Shown here: positions 1-5,899 of the stretch, in pieces
How the letters are laid out: each line of letters opens with the position of its first letter
How positions within the stretch are numbered: the stretch's first letter is position 1
NCBI GenBank assembly: GCA_036522155.1
Contig: DATDGI010000453.1
Coordinates: forward strand, 1-14,380
Length of the DNA stretch: 14,380 bases
From: UBA9676 sp036522155
GTDB taxonomy: Bacteria; Actinomycetota; Actinomycetes; Streptosporangiales; Streptosporangiaceae
Direction of reading: 5' to 3'
Program-made: the position numbers and the translations under genes
The notes under the pieces: generated by a model
Told to the model about the DNA's origin: nothing
Database searches by the model: none
Seen by the model: the letters and a program-made list of their open reading frames with translations, nothing else

Positions 1-539
1 AGGCTGAGCAGGGCGATCAGGCCAAGGTAGAGAACCGACCCGGCAGCGGCACGTAGCACCGGTCCGTCGCCCAGGGACAGCGGCGGGTAGCCGTGCGCGG
101 GGGTGAAGCCGTGCCCGGACAAGATCAGCCGTCCGGCCAGTACGCACGCCAGCACGGCCACGGCGCTCACCGCGAGGACCAGGCCGGCGATGAGCGCGGC
201 CTTGGCGGCCAGCACCGTCAGGCGGCGCGGCATCGCGGTCAGCGTGATGCGGATCATGCCGGTGCTGTACTCATTGCTGACCGCCAGCACGGCGATGACC
301 GCGACGATCGCCTGGCCGGCCTGGACGCCGGTGAGGCTGAGCTTGGCCGGGTCCGCCTGGCAGCCGCCGGACGGGCAGGTCGCCGCGGCGTCCGCCGCCA
401 CGCTCACCGCGATGGTGAGCGCGGCCGCGGCGAGCAGCAGCCAGCCGGTGCTGGCGACGGTGCGGAGCTTGGTCCATTCCGCGTGCAGGGTCTCCCTTCC
501 GTACCGGGCACGGCCCAATTCCCTGGCAGGCAGGCTCAC
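1..539 (-). CDS. ABC-2 family permease 2, left copy (3' end outside window)
   Basis: Membrane subunit of an ABC transporter, the second permease of the left module. The GTG start overlaps the stop of permease 1 as GTGA, so the two are probably translationally coupled. About 179 codons are visible. The protein opens with a cytoplasmic stretch ending HAEWTKLRTV, then a first membrane helix, then a short outside loop with a Cys pair (CPSGGC), then the block EYSTGMIRITLTAMPRR and further hydrophobic segments. It aligns along its visible length with the complete right-hand copy (9883..10689), for example KLSLTG and SLGDGP, so roughly 90 residues are missing beyond the window. The role in an ATPase plus two-permease transporter comes from gene context and family resemblance; the substrate is unknown. 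Confidence 0.85.
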   Translation of the reverse strand, partial: MSLPARELGRARYGRETLHAEWTKLRTVASTGWLLLAAAALTIAVSVAADAAATCPSGGCQADPAKLSLTGVQAGQAIVAVIAVLAVSNEYSTGMIRITLTAMPRRLTVLAAKAALIAGLVLAVSAVAVLACVLAGRLILSGHGFTPAHGYPPLSLGDGPVLRAAAGSVLYLGLIALLS

Positions 540-2119
540 GCGTCCCGCCGGCGCAGCAGGTAGGCGGCCAGGACCAGGGCCAGCGCCGTCCACCCGCAGA
601 GCACCGCGAAACCGGTCCACGGCGCCAGCGGGAAGAAGCCGGACGAAGGGATGTAGTTGGCCTGGACCTGGTAGTACTGCGGCATGGGCTGCTGGAGGGC
701 GAAGGCGGCGGCCGGGGTGATCCGCAGCAGCCAGTCGGTGACGCCGACCGGTATCCCTGGAGGGGCCGACAGGACGAACGGGATCACGATCGTCACGATC
801 ACGATGAGGATCGCGGTGGCGCTGCGGCGCACCATGGTCGCGATGGCCAGGGTGAGGACGGCGGCCACCGCGATCAGCGCCGCCGTGCCGGCGATGATAC
901 GCAGTTCGGTCGGCCACGGCTCGGGGAACAGATCGGTGCCGCCGCTGTGCGCTATGTCCGTGGCGATGAGCACCGCGCCCGCGGCGGCGGCAAGGCCGGC
1001 GACGAAGGCGGCCGAGCCGATCACGATCGCCTTCGCCGCGAGCACCCGGCCCCGGCCCGGGCTGACGGCCAGCGTGATGCGGATCAGGCCACGCCGGTAT
1101 TCGGCGGTCATGAACATCGCCGCGACCACGGCCACCGCGATCAGCCCGGCGAACGTGCCGAGCAGGTAGTCCCTGACGGTGATGTTGGGGCCGTCGCCAA
1201 GGGCTCCGGAAATGAGGGGCGCGATGTCACCGGACCCGTTCACGGTGAACCGGCCGGCCACCTGGTGATACCCCGGTGATACCCCCGTGACCCCCATGCT
1301 CGTGGGCCCGTGGAGGTAATCGCCGGTCCACGCGCTGGCGGGCGAGGTGCCTGTCCGGCTGACGTGATCGAAGACGGCGGTGGCCACGGTTGGGTTGCTG
1401 TATCCGCTGCCGCTGCCGAGGCTCGAGGAGTACGTCGTGTGGTTCGGCGAGGTGACGAAGAGCCCCGCCTGGACGGTGGACGGCAGGTCGGCCAGGGCGA
1501 CGGAGCCGATTCGCGTCCAGTGCGTGCCGTCGGCCGAGTCATATCCGGTGATCGTGCCGCCGTCGCGGGTGAGCCTCAGCCAGCGCGGGCTTGCCGCCGA
1601 GACGGCGCCGGGCAGTCCTGCCGCGTCCCCGGTGTAGTTCCATTGCATCCGCACCCCGTTGCCACCGGTGACCATCATGGCCGCGTACGCGGAGCCCTGA
1701 CGGGTGCCGCCGGAGATGATGATCCCCGCCTTGGACCACGGCACGACAGCGGGCCGACCGCCACCGATCAGCGAGGTCACCCGGGCCGTGATGCTGCCCT
1801 TGCCACCGAGCGGCTGCCGCACGAAGTAGAACTCGTCCTGCACCAGCACGCCGCCCGGCCCCATCGCGTAAACAGGCTGGCCGCACGCCACGCCGTGCTG
1901 GACAGGGCCCTGCTGCCCCCCGCTGGTCTGAGCCGAACACGAGGGGACGGTGGTCTTGGCGATGAGCACGCCGAGCCCGGCCGTTACCAGGACCGCGAGG
2001 ATCATGCCGGCGACCCAGCCGCGCACCGTGCGGAACTTGGTCCACTCCGCGTGCAGCAGCTGGCCGAAGCCGTCGCGCCCGCCCTGTAGGGGGGAGCGGT
2101 ATTTCGTCATGGTGGTCAC
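536..2119 (-). CDS. ABC-2 permease 1 with a concanavalin A-like ectodomain, left copy
   Basis: Integral membrane permease of 527 residues. The GTG start overlaps the ATPase stop as GTGA; an ATG three codons later is the alternative. Layout: cytoplasmic HAEWTKFRTVRGW (about 23-35), helix 1 (about 35-54), a large extracytoplasmic region (about 55-316), then about five helices (near 318-337, 363-388, 405-428, 434-453, 503-523). Residues about 88-257 look like a DUF1349-type concanavalin A-like module: DEFYFVRQPL, PWSKAGIII, W-x-RLTRDGGTITGYDSADG, and TAVFDHVS at the end. Two Cys (61, 79) lie just after helix 1. The block EYRRGLIRITLAVSPGRGRV matches the cytoplasmic motif of this permease family and recurs in permease 2. 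The membrane role is seen in the sequence; ligand binding by the ectodomain is inferred. ABC-2 permeases of this size usually have about 250-300 residues, so the excess is the ectodomain. Confidence 0.92.
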   Translation of the reverse strand: MTTMTKYRSPLQGGRDGFGQLLHAEWTKFRTVRGWVAGMILAVLVTAGLGVLIAKTTVPSCSAQTSGGQQGPVQHGVACGQPVYAMGPGGVLVQDEFYFVRQPLGGKGSITARVTSLIGGGRPAVVPWSKAGIIISGGTRQGSAYAAMMVTGGNGVRMQWNYTGDAAGLPGAVSAASPRWLRLTRDGGTITGYDSADGTHWTRIGSVALADLPSTVQAGLFVTSPNHTTYSSSLGSGSGYSNPTVATAVFDHVSRTGTSPASAWTGDYLHGPTSMGVTGVSPGYHQVAGRFTVNGSGDIAPLISGALGDGPNITVRDYLLGTFAGLIAVAVVAAMFMTAEYRRGLIRITLAVSPGRGRVLAAKAIVIGSAAFVAGLAAAAGAVLIATDIAHSGGTDLFPEPWPTELRIIAGTAALIAVAAVLTLAIATMVRRSATAILIVIVTIVIPFVLSAPPGIPVGVTDWLLRITPAAAFALQQPMPQYYQVQANYIPSSGFFPLAPWTGFAVLCGWTALALVLAAYLLRRRDA

Positions 2120-3051
2120 TGCGGCGATCCTCCGTCAGCCGGGGCGGCGCTGAATTCCACGGCGTCCCTGGTGAGTTCCATGTACGCCTCCTCGAGAGTC
2201 GCCCGGTGCGCGGATACCTCCGCGAACGGGACGCGGCTGTCCGTGAGCGCCGCCACCACCCGGTCAGCGGGAAGACCCGAGACGATGATCTGGTCAGGAC
2301 CGGTCATGGCGACCCTTGCCCCCGCGTGCGCCAGCACCGTCATCGCGTCGCCGCGCGCCGCGGTGCGCAGCTGGACCCGGTCACCGGACGCGGCCGTGAT
2401 CAAGTCCCGCACGCTGGCGTCGGCGATGACCTTTCCCCGGCCCACCACCACGAGGTGGTCGGCGGCGTCCTCCAGTTCGCTCATCAGGTGGCTGGAGACG
2501 AGCACGGCGCGGCCCTCGGCGGCCAGCGCGCGCAGGAAGCCGCGCATCCACACGATGCCCTCGGGGTCCATACCGTTGAAAGGCTCGTCCATCATCAGCA
2601 CCGGCGGGTCGCGGAGGAGCGCGGCGGCGATGCCGAGCCGCTGCCGCATGCCCAGGGAGTAACCGCCGCCCTTGCGGCGGATGACCGACCGCAGCCCGGC
2701 CTGCTCGACTACCTCGTCGACCCGCCGGGTGCCCAGTCCCTGGGAGTGGGCCAGCCACAGCAGGTGATTGCGCGCGCTGCGGCTCGGCTGCAGCGCGGAT
2801 GCGTCCAGCAGCGCGCCGACATGGCCCAGCGGGTGCCGCAGCGACCCGTACGGCTGCCCGCCGACCAGGGCGGTGCCCTTGTCGGCCGCGTCCAGGCCGA
2901 GGATCACCCGCATCGTGGTGGTTTTCCCGGCCCCGTTCGGGCCGACAAAGCCAGTGACCTGGCCGTATGGGACAGAAAACGTCATCCCGTCGAGCGCCTG
3001 AGCCGCGCCGAACCGCTTGACCAGCCCGGCGACTTCAATGGCTGTCTCCAT
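2116..3051 (-). CDS. ABC transporter ATP-binding protein, left copy
   Basis: Cytoplasmic ATPase of 311 residues that should power the two permeases encoded downstream. Walker A GPNGAGKT is at about 37-44, the signature is the variant YSLGMRQ at about 131-137, Walker B VLMMDEP at about 151-157, and the switch His is in SSHLM near 188. The C-terminal part carries ATLEEAYMELT, typical of the BcrA/drug-exporter type ATPases. The ATG has no Shine-Dalgarno before it but a TANNNT -10 hexamer ends 8 bp upstream, so the mRNA is probably leaderless. The stop overlaps the permease 1 start. It is divergent from the kinase gene at 3219. The right-hand paralogue (7290..8258) is very similar: over the stretch from the signature through Walker B only two residues differ. 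The specific drug or lipid handled cannot be read from the sequence. Confidence 0.95.
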   Translation of the reverse strand: METAIEVAGLVKRFGAAQALDGMTFSVPYGQVTGFVGPNGAGKTTTMRVILGLDAADKGTALVGGQPYGSLRHPLGHVGALLDASALQPSRSARNHLLWLAHSQGLGTRRVDEVVEQAGLRSVIRRKGGGYSLGMRQRLGIAAALLRDPPVLMMDEPFNGMDPEGIVWMRGFLRALAAEGRAVLVSSHLMSELEDAADHLVVVGRGKVIADASVRDLITAASGDRVQLRTAARGDAMTVLAHAGARVAMTGPDQIIVSGLPADRVVAALTDSRVPFAEVSAHRATLEEAYMELTRDAVEFSAAPADGGSPQ

Positions 3052-3058
3052 GGCCGCC

Positions 3059-3064
3059 AGGGTA
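3059..3064 (-). promoter_or_regulatory. -10 element of a leaderless promoter (left ATPase)
   Basis: Read on the minus strand this is TACCCT followed by 7 nt (GGCGGCC) and then the ATG of the ATPase. TANNNT at this distance is the usual actinobacterial arrangement where transcription starts at the A of the start codon. The right copy has TACCGT at the same spacing. No convincing TTGACA-like -35 is seen; the nearest GTGAC lies about 21 bp upstream, inside the shared box. Confidence 0.65.
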
Positions 3065-3084
3065 GGGACCGGGCCCGGCGGGGA

Positions 3085-3108
3085 TCGTCACGCCGGGGAA
3101 CCGTCTTC
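3085..3108 (-). promoter_or_regulatory. Conserved 24-bp box upstream of the left ATPase (candidate response-regulator site)
   Basis: On the minus strand the box reads GAAGACGG, four bases, then CCGGCGTGACGA. The same box precedes the right-hand ATPase (7233..7256), with 22 of 24 bases identical and exactly 33 bp between box and ATG in both. The rest of the two intergenic regions is hardly alignable, so this is retained sequence. It ends about 20 bp before the -10 element, a place where a NarL-type activator could act. That it binds the neighbouring regulators is inference. Confidence 0.55.
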
Positions 3109-3120
3109 AGCGCCATCCTC

Positions 3121-3137
3121 GCGGGTGACGTTCCCGC
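3121..3137. promoter_or_regulatory. Inverted repeat in the left divergent intergenic region
   Basis: GCGGG, 7 nt (TGACGTT), CCCGC: a perfect 5-bp inverted repeat that also holds a TGACG like the one in the shared 24-bp box, but in the opposite direction. It lies between the ATPase and kinase genes and may be a second regulator site. The dyad is short and such repeats are frequent in GC-rich DNA, so the role is uncertain. Confidence 0.3.
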
Positions 3138-3167
3138 AGGTGTCACTCTTGCGAGGGATGGCCGGGA

Positions 3168-3184
3168 GTCCCCTGTCCGGGGAC
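3168..3184. promoter_or_regulatory. Perfect inverted repeat upstream of the left kinase gene
   Basis: GTCCCC, 5 nt (TGTCC), GGGGAC: a perfect 6-bp stem ending 34 bp before the kinase ATG. It could be an operator or, if the transcript starts upstream, a leader hairpin. No counterpart at the same place was found in the right copy. Confidence 0.35.
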
Positions 3185-3188
3185 GCGG

Positions 3189-3202
3189 CTGGCCCGGGCC
3201 AG
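3189..3202 (+). promoter_or_regulatory. Palindrome abutting the ribosome binding site of the left kinase
   Basis: CTGGCCCGGGCCAG is a perfect 14-bp palindrome. Its last two bases are the first bases of the AGGGGG purine run (3201-3206) that is the only Shine-Dalgarno-like sequence before the ATG at 3219. As RNA it could form a 5-bp stem with a 4-nt loop next to the ribosome site. The right kinase gene has a 16-bp palindrome in the equivalent place (7159..7174). Confidence 0.45.
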
Positions 3203-3218
3203 GGGGAACAATGGGTGC

Positions 3219-4466
3219 ATGGCGGCTGGATGGACGCAGCGGCTCGCCTCGGCCCCGCACGCGGTGGCGATCGCCGGGACGGTGCTGGCGCTGGCCGCGC
3301 TCGGCCAGGCCGTCGCTCAGGCCGTGATGCTCACCGCTGCCCGCGCCGGCCAGACAGCACCCGGGAGCACCGCCGGCGAGGCCGTGTCGCTGTGCCTGCT
3401 CGCCCTGGCCACCACGGTGCCGCTGATCTTCCTGCGCCCGGCCGCGGCCGCGGCCGCCATCACGGCGGCCAGCACCGTGTCGCTGGCGGTGTTCGGCTCC
3501 GGCGCGCTGACCGTGGCCGGGGTTGCCGCACAGGTCCTCGCGAGCTACCGGCTCGGATACGAAGGCGTTTACCGGGACGCCGGGCTGGCCGGGGGCGACC
3601 GGCGGGACCGCACTCCCGTCCTGGCCTGTGGACTGGCCGTGCCCTTCCTCGTGCTCGCACTCGACGGGCGTGGGATCCCGGCCATCCTGCTGGCCGTGCT
3701 TGTCCCGGCGACGGCCTGGGCCGGGATCGCCCAGCGGGCACGCGGCGAGGCTGCGCGGCAGGCCACCGCCCGTGAGGTGATGGCGGGCACCCTGGCCGAC
3801 CACATGGCGCGCGGGGAGCGCGCCCGTATCGCCCGCGAGCTGCACGACGTCGTCGCGCACCACATCTCCATGATCGCGGTGCAGGCGGAGACGGCGCGGG
3901 AGACCACCCCCGGCCTGCCGGCCGCAGGCGCGCAGCGGCTCGCCGAGATCGCCGGCACGGCCCGAGCCGGGCTCACCGAGATGCGGCGCCTGCTCGGCGT
4001 GCTCCGCGAGGATGGCGACGGCGCGGCCGCCCGGCACCCGCAGCCCGGCCTGCCGCAACTCGCCGAGCTGGTCGACGCCGCGCGGGAGACCTCGGGCGCG
4101 GGCGCGCGGCTCATCGTGTCCGGCCCGGTCGCGGCGTTCGACCCGGGCGTCGAGCTCGCCGCCTTCCGGATCGTGCAGGAGGCGCTCACCAATGCCCGGC
4201 GGCACGCGCCCGGTACCGCCGTCGACGTCGAGCTCCGCTACGGGGAGGGCTCGCTGCTGCTGCAGGTCCGGGACAACGGCCCCGGCCCGCCCGCCGACCA
4301 CCGGGCCGACGGGAACGGCCATGACGGTGCGGGCAGCCCGGGACACGGGCTGACCGGCATGCGCGAGCGCGCCACGGCGGCCGGCGGGTCGCTGCGCACG
4401 GCCGCGGCCCCGGGTGGCGGGTTCCTCGTGGAGGCCACGCTGCCCGCCAAGCCGGAGCTCGCATGA
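3219..4466 (+). CDS. DesK/NarL-type sensor histidine kinase, left copy
   Basis: Membrane histidine kinase of 415 residues. The first about 170 residues hold some five or six hydrophobic segments with only short loops, so there is no separate extracellular sensor domain. Residues 201-225 carry the HisKA_3 dimerisation motif ARELHDVVAHH, with phospho-acceptor His 209. The ATP-binding part shows the N-box EALTNARRH (Asn 325), DNGPG (352-356) and GHGLTGMRER (376-384). It should phosphorylate the regulator whose ATG overlaps its stop. It is divergent from the ATPase, which suggests it monitors the state or load of that transporter; this is inference from gene pairing. The ATG at 3219 is 12 nt after AGGGGG, a little far. 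An ATG at 3211 is better spaced but opens only a 38-codon out-of-frame reading. Confidence 0.93.
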   Translation: MAAGWTQRLASAPHAVAIAGTVLALAALGQAVAQAVMLTAARAGQTAPGSTAGEAVSLCLLALATTVPLIFLRPAAAAAAITAASTVSLAVFGSGALTVAGVAAQVLASYRLGYEGVYRDAGLAGGDRRDRTPVLACGLAVPFLVLALDGRGIPAILLAVLVPATAWAGIAQRARGEAARQATAREVMAGTLADHMARGERARIARELHDVVAHHISMIAVQAETARETTPGLPAAGAQRLAEIAGTARAGLTEMRRLLGVLREDGDGAAARHPQPGLPQLAELVDAARETSGAGARLIVSGPVAAFDPGVELAAFRIVQEALTNARRHAPGTAVDVELRYGEGSLLLQVRDNGPGPPADHRADGNGHDGAGSPGHGLTGMRERATAAGGSLRTAAAPGGGFLVEATLPAKPELA

Positions 4467-5128
4467 TCGGCATCGTCGTGGCCGACGACCACGAGGTGGT
4501 GCGCGCCGGATTCGCCGCGATGCTCGGCACGCAGCCGGACTTCACCGTGCTCGGGACCGCCGGGGACGGGGCGGAGGCGGTGCGGGCCTGCCGCGAGCTC
4601 CGCCCGGACGTGGTCCTGATGGACATCCGGATGCCCGGCACGGACGGCATCGAGGCGACACGGCAGCTCACGCTGGACGACCAGGCGCCGCGGGTGCTGA
4701 TCCTCACCACTTTCGACCTGGACGAGTACGTCTTCGACGCGCTGCGCGCCGGCGCGAGCGGGTTCCTGCTCAAGGAGGCCACCGCCGGCCAGCTCTATGA
4801 CGCGGTGCGGGTCATCGCGGCAGGCGAAGCACTGCTCGCGCCCGCGGTCACCAGGCGCCTGATCAGCGAGTTCGCCCGGATCCGCCCGCCCACGGCTGTC
4901 CCTCAGCCGTCATCACTCGCCGCGCTGACCCCGCGCGAGACCGAGGTGCTGCGCCTCGTCGCCGAGGGCCTGTCCAACACCGAGATCGCCGCCTGCCTCA
5001 CCGTGACCGAGGACACGGTCAAGACCCACGTCAGCCGCCTGCTCGCCAAGCTCGGCCTGCGCGACCGCGTCCAGGCGGTGGTCACCGCGTACGAGTCCGG
5101 CCTGGTCGTGCCCGCCCGAGAGCGCTAG
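4463..5128 (+). CDS. NarL/LuxR-family response regulator, left copy
   Basis: Cytoplasmic transcription regulator of 221 residues, phosphorylated by the kinase upstream (4-bp ATGA overlap). The receiver domain (about 1-120) has the acidic pair Asp 8/Asp 9, phospho-acceptor Asp 54 in LMDIRMPG, Thr 82/83 and Lys 104 in FLLKE. A LuxR-type helix-turn-helix follows at about 155-212 with LTPRETEVLRLVAEGLSN and TVKTHVSRLLAKL. The right copy's DNA-contacting helix is nearly the same (TVKTHVSRVLTKL), so both probably bind the same site; the box shared by the two ATPase promoters is the best candidate. The gene ends 69 bp from the convergent stop of its paralogue. Confidence 0.95.
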   Translation: MIGIVVADDHEVVRAGFAAMLGTQPDFTVLGTAGDGAEAVRACRELRPDVVLMDIRMPGTDGIEATRQLTLDDQAPRVLILTTFDLDEYVFDALRAGASGFLLKEATAGQLYDAVRVIAAGEALLAPAVTRRLISEFARIRPPTAVPQPSSLAALTPRETEVLRLVAEGLSNTEIAACLTVTEDTVKTHVSRLLAKLGLRDRVQAVVTAYESGLVVPARER

Positions 5129-5197
5129 GCAAGCATTCCAGCGCAGGTAATTCAGCGTAAAGCTGCGCCCGCTGTCCTCGGCCGAGATGCACCCAAG
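5129..5197. other. Convergent junction: symmetry axis of the duplicated module
   Basis: The two regulator genes end tail to tail here. The gap is visibly less GC-rich than its surroundings. I see only a weak 4-bp stem (CAGC, 5 nt, GCTG) and no T-run, so no clear intrinsic terminator. No insertion sequence remnant, direct repeat or integrase site is present that would explain the inversion. Confidence 0.6.
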
Positions 5198-5899
5198 CTA
5201 TGTCTGCTCGCGGGAGCGCGGCATGACCAGTCCTGACTCGTAGGCGGTGACGACCGCCTGGGTCCGGTCGCGCAGGCCCAGCTTGGTGAGAACCCGGCTG
5301 ACATGCGTTTTCACTGTCTCCTCGGTGACCACCAGCCGGGCTGCGATCTCCGGGTTGGACAGGCCCTCGGCGATCAGGCGGAGCACCTGGGTTTCGCGCG
5401 GCGTGAGCGTGGCGAGTCCGGCCCCGGGCGGGGCGGCTGTGTTCGGCCGCAGCCGGGCGAACTCGCTGATGAGGCGGCGGGTGACGGCGGGCGCGAGCAG
5501 TGCTTCGCCTGCGGCGACGACCCGCACCGCGTCGAACAGCCGCTCGGCGGTGACGTCTTTGAGCAGGAAACCGCTGGCCCCGGCGCACAGCGCGTCGTAG
5601 ACGTACTCGTCCAGGTCGAAGGTGGTGAGGATGAGGATGCGCGGCCCGCCCGTTCCGGATCCGGCGAGCTGCCTGGTGGCTTCGATGCCGTCCATGCCCG
5701 GCATCCGGACATCCATGAGGACGACGTCTGGATGCAGGTCGCGGCAGATCCGCACCGCCTCAGCCCCGTCGCAGGCAGTGCCGGCGACCGCGAAATCCGG
5801 CTGGGTGTCCAGCAGCGCGGCGAACCCGGTGCGTACTACCTGATGGTCGTCGGCGACAATGATCCGGATCGCCGCGGACGGAGCGGCCGGGGTTGTCAT
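5198..5899 (-). CDS. NarL/LuxR-family response regulator, right copy
   Basis: Paralogue of the regulator at 4463..5128, 233 residues. It has ten extra residues at the N-terminus (MTTPAAPSAA), which moves the conserved positions: Asp 17/18, phospho-acceptor Asp 63 in LMDVRMPG, Lys 114 in FLLKD. The C-terminal LuxR-type helix-turn-helix has LTPRETQVLRLIAEGLSN and TVKTHVSRVLTKL. Its ATG overlaps the kinase stop as ATGA, so kinase and regulator are co-translated. The shared stretches ILTTFDLDEYV and GEALLAPAVTRRLISEFAR are unchanged between the two regulators, which makes cross-phosphorylation or mixed dimers plausible, though this is not shown by the sequence. Confidence 0.95.
   Translation of the reverse strand: MTTPAAPSAAIRIIVADDHQVVRTGFAALLDTQPDFAVAGTACDGAEAVRICRDLHPDVVLMDVRMPGMDGIEATRQLAGSGTGGPRILILTTFDLDEYVYDALCAGASGFLLKDVTAERLFDAVRVVAAGEALLAPAVTRRLISEFARLRPNTAAPPGAGLATLTPRETQVLRLIAEGLSNPEIAARLVVTEETVKTHVSRVLTKLGLRDRTQAVVTAYESGLVMPRSREQT

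Noticed and set aside
3211..3327. 38-codon out-of-frame reading that starts at a well-spaced ATG before the left kinase
   Set aside because: No counterpart on the right and an Arg/Pro/Ser/Trp-rich product typical of a shadow frame; at most it would compete for ribosomes.
2982..4346. Minus-strand reading frame of 454 codons across the divergent promoter and left kinase
   Set aside because: It crosses the regulatory region and covers the kinase on the wrong strand; no family resemblance.
5129..5197. Intrinsic terminator or recombination scar between the convergent regulator genes
   Set aside because: Only a 4-bp stem, no T-run, no direct repeats, no transposase remnant.
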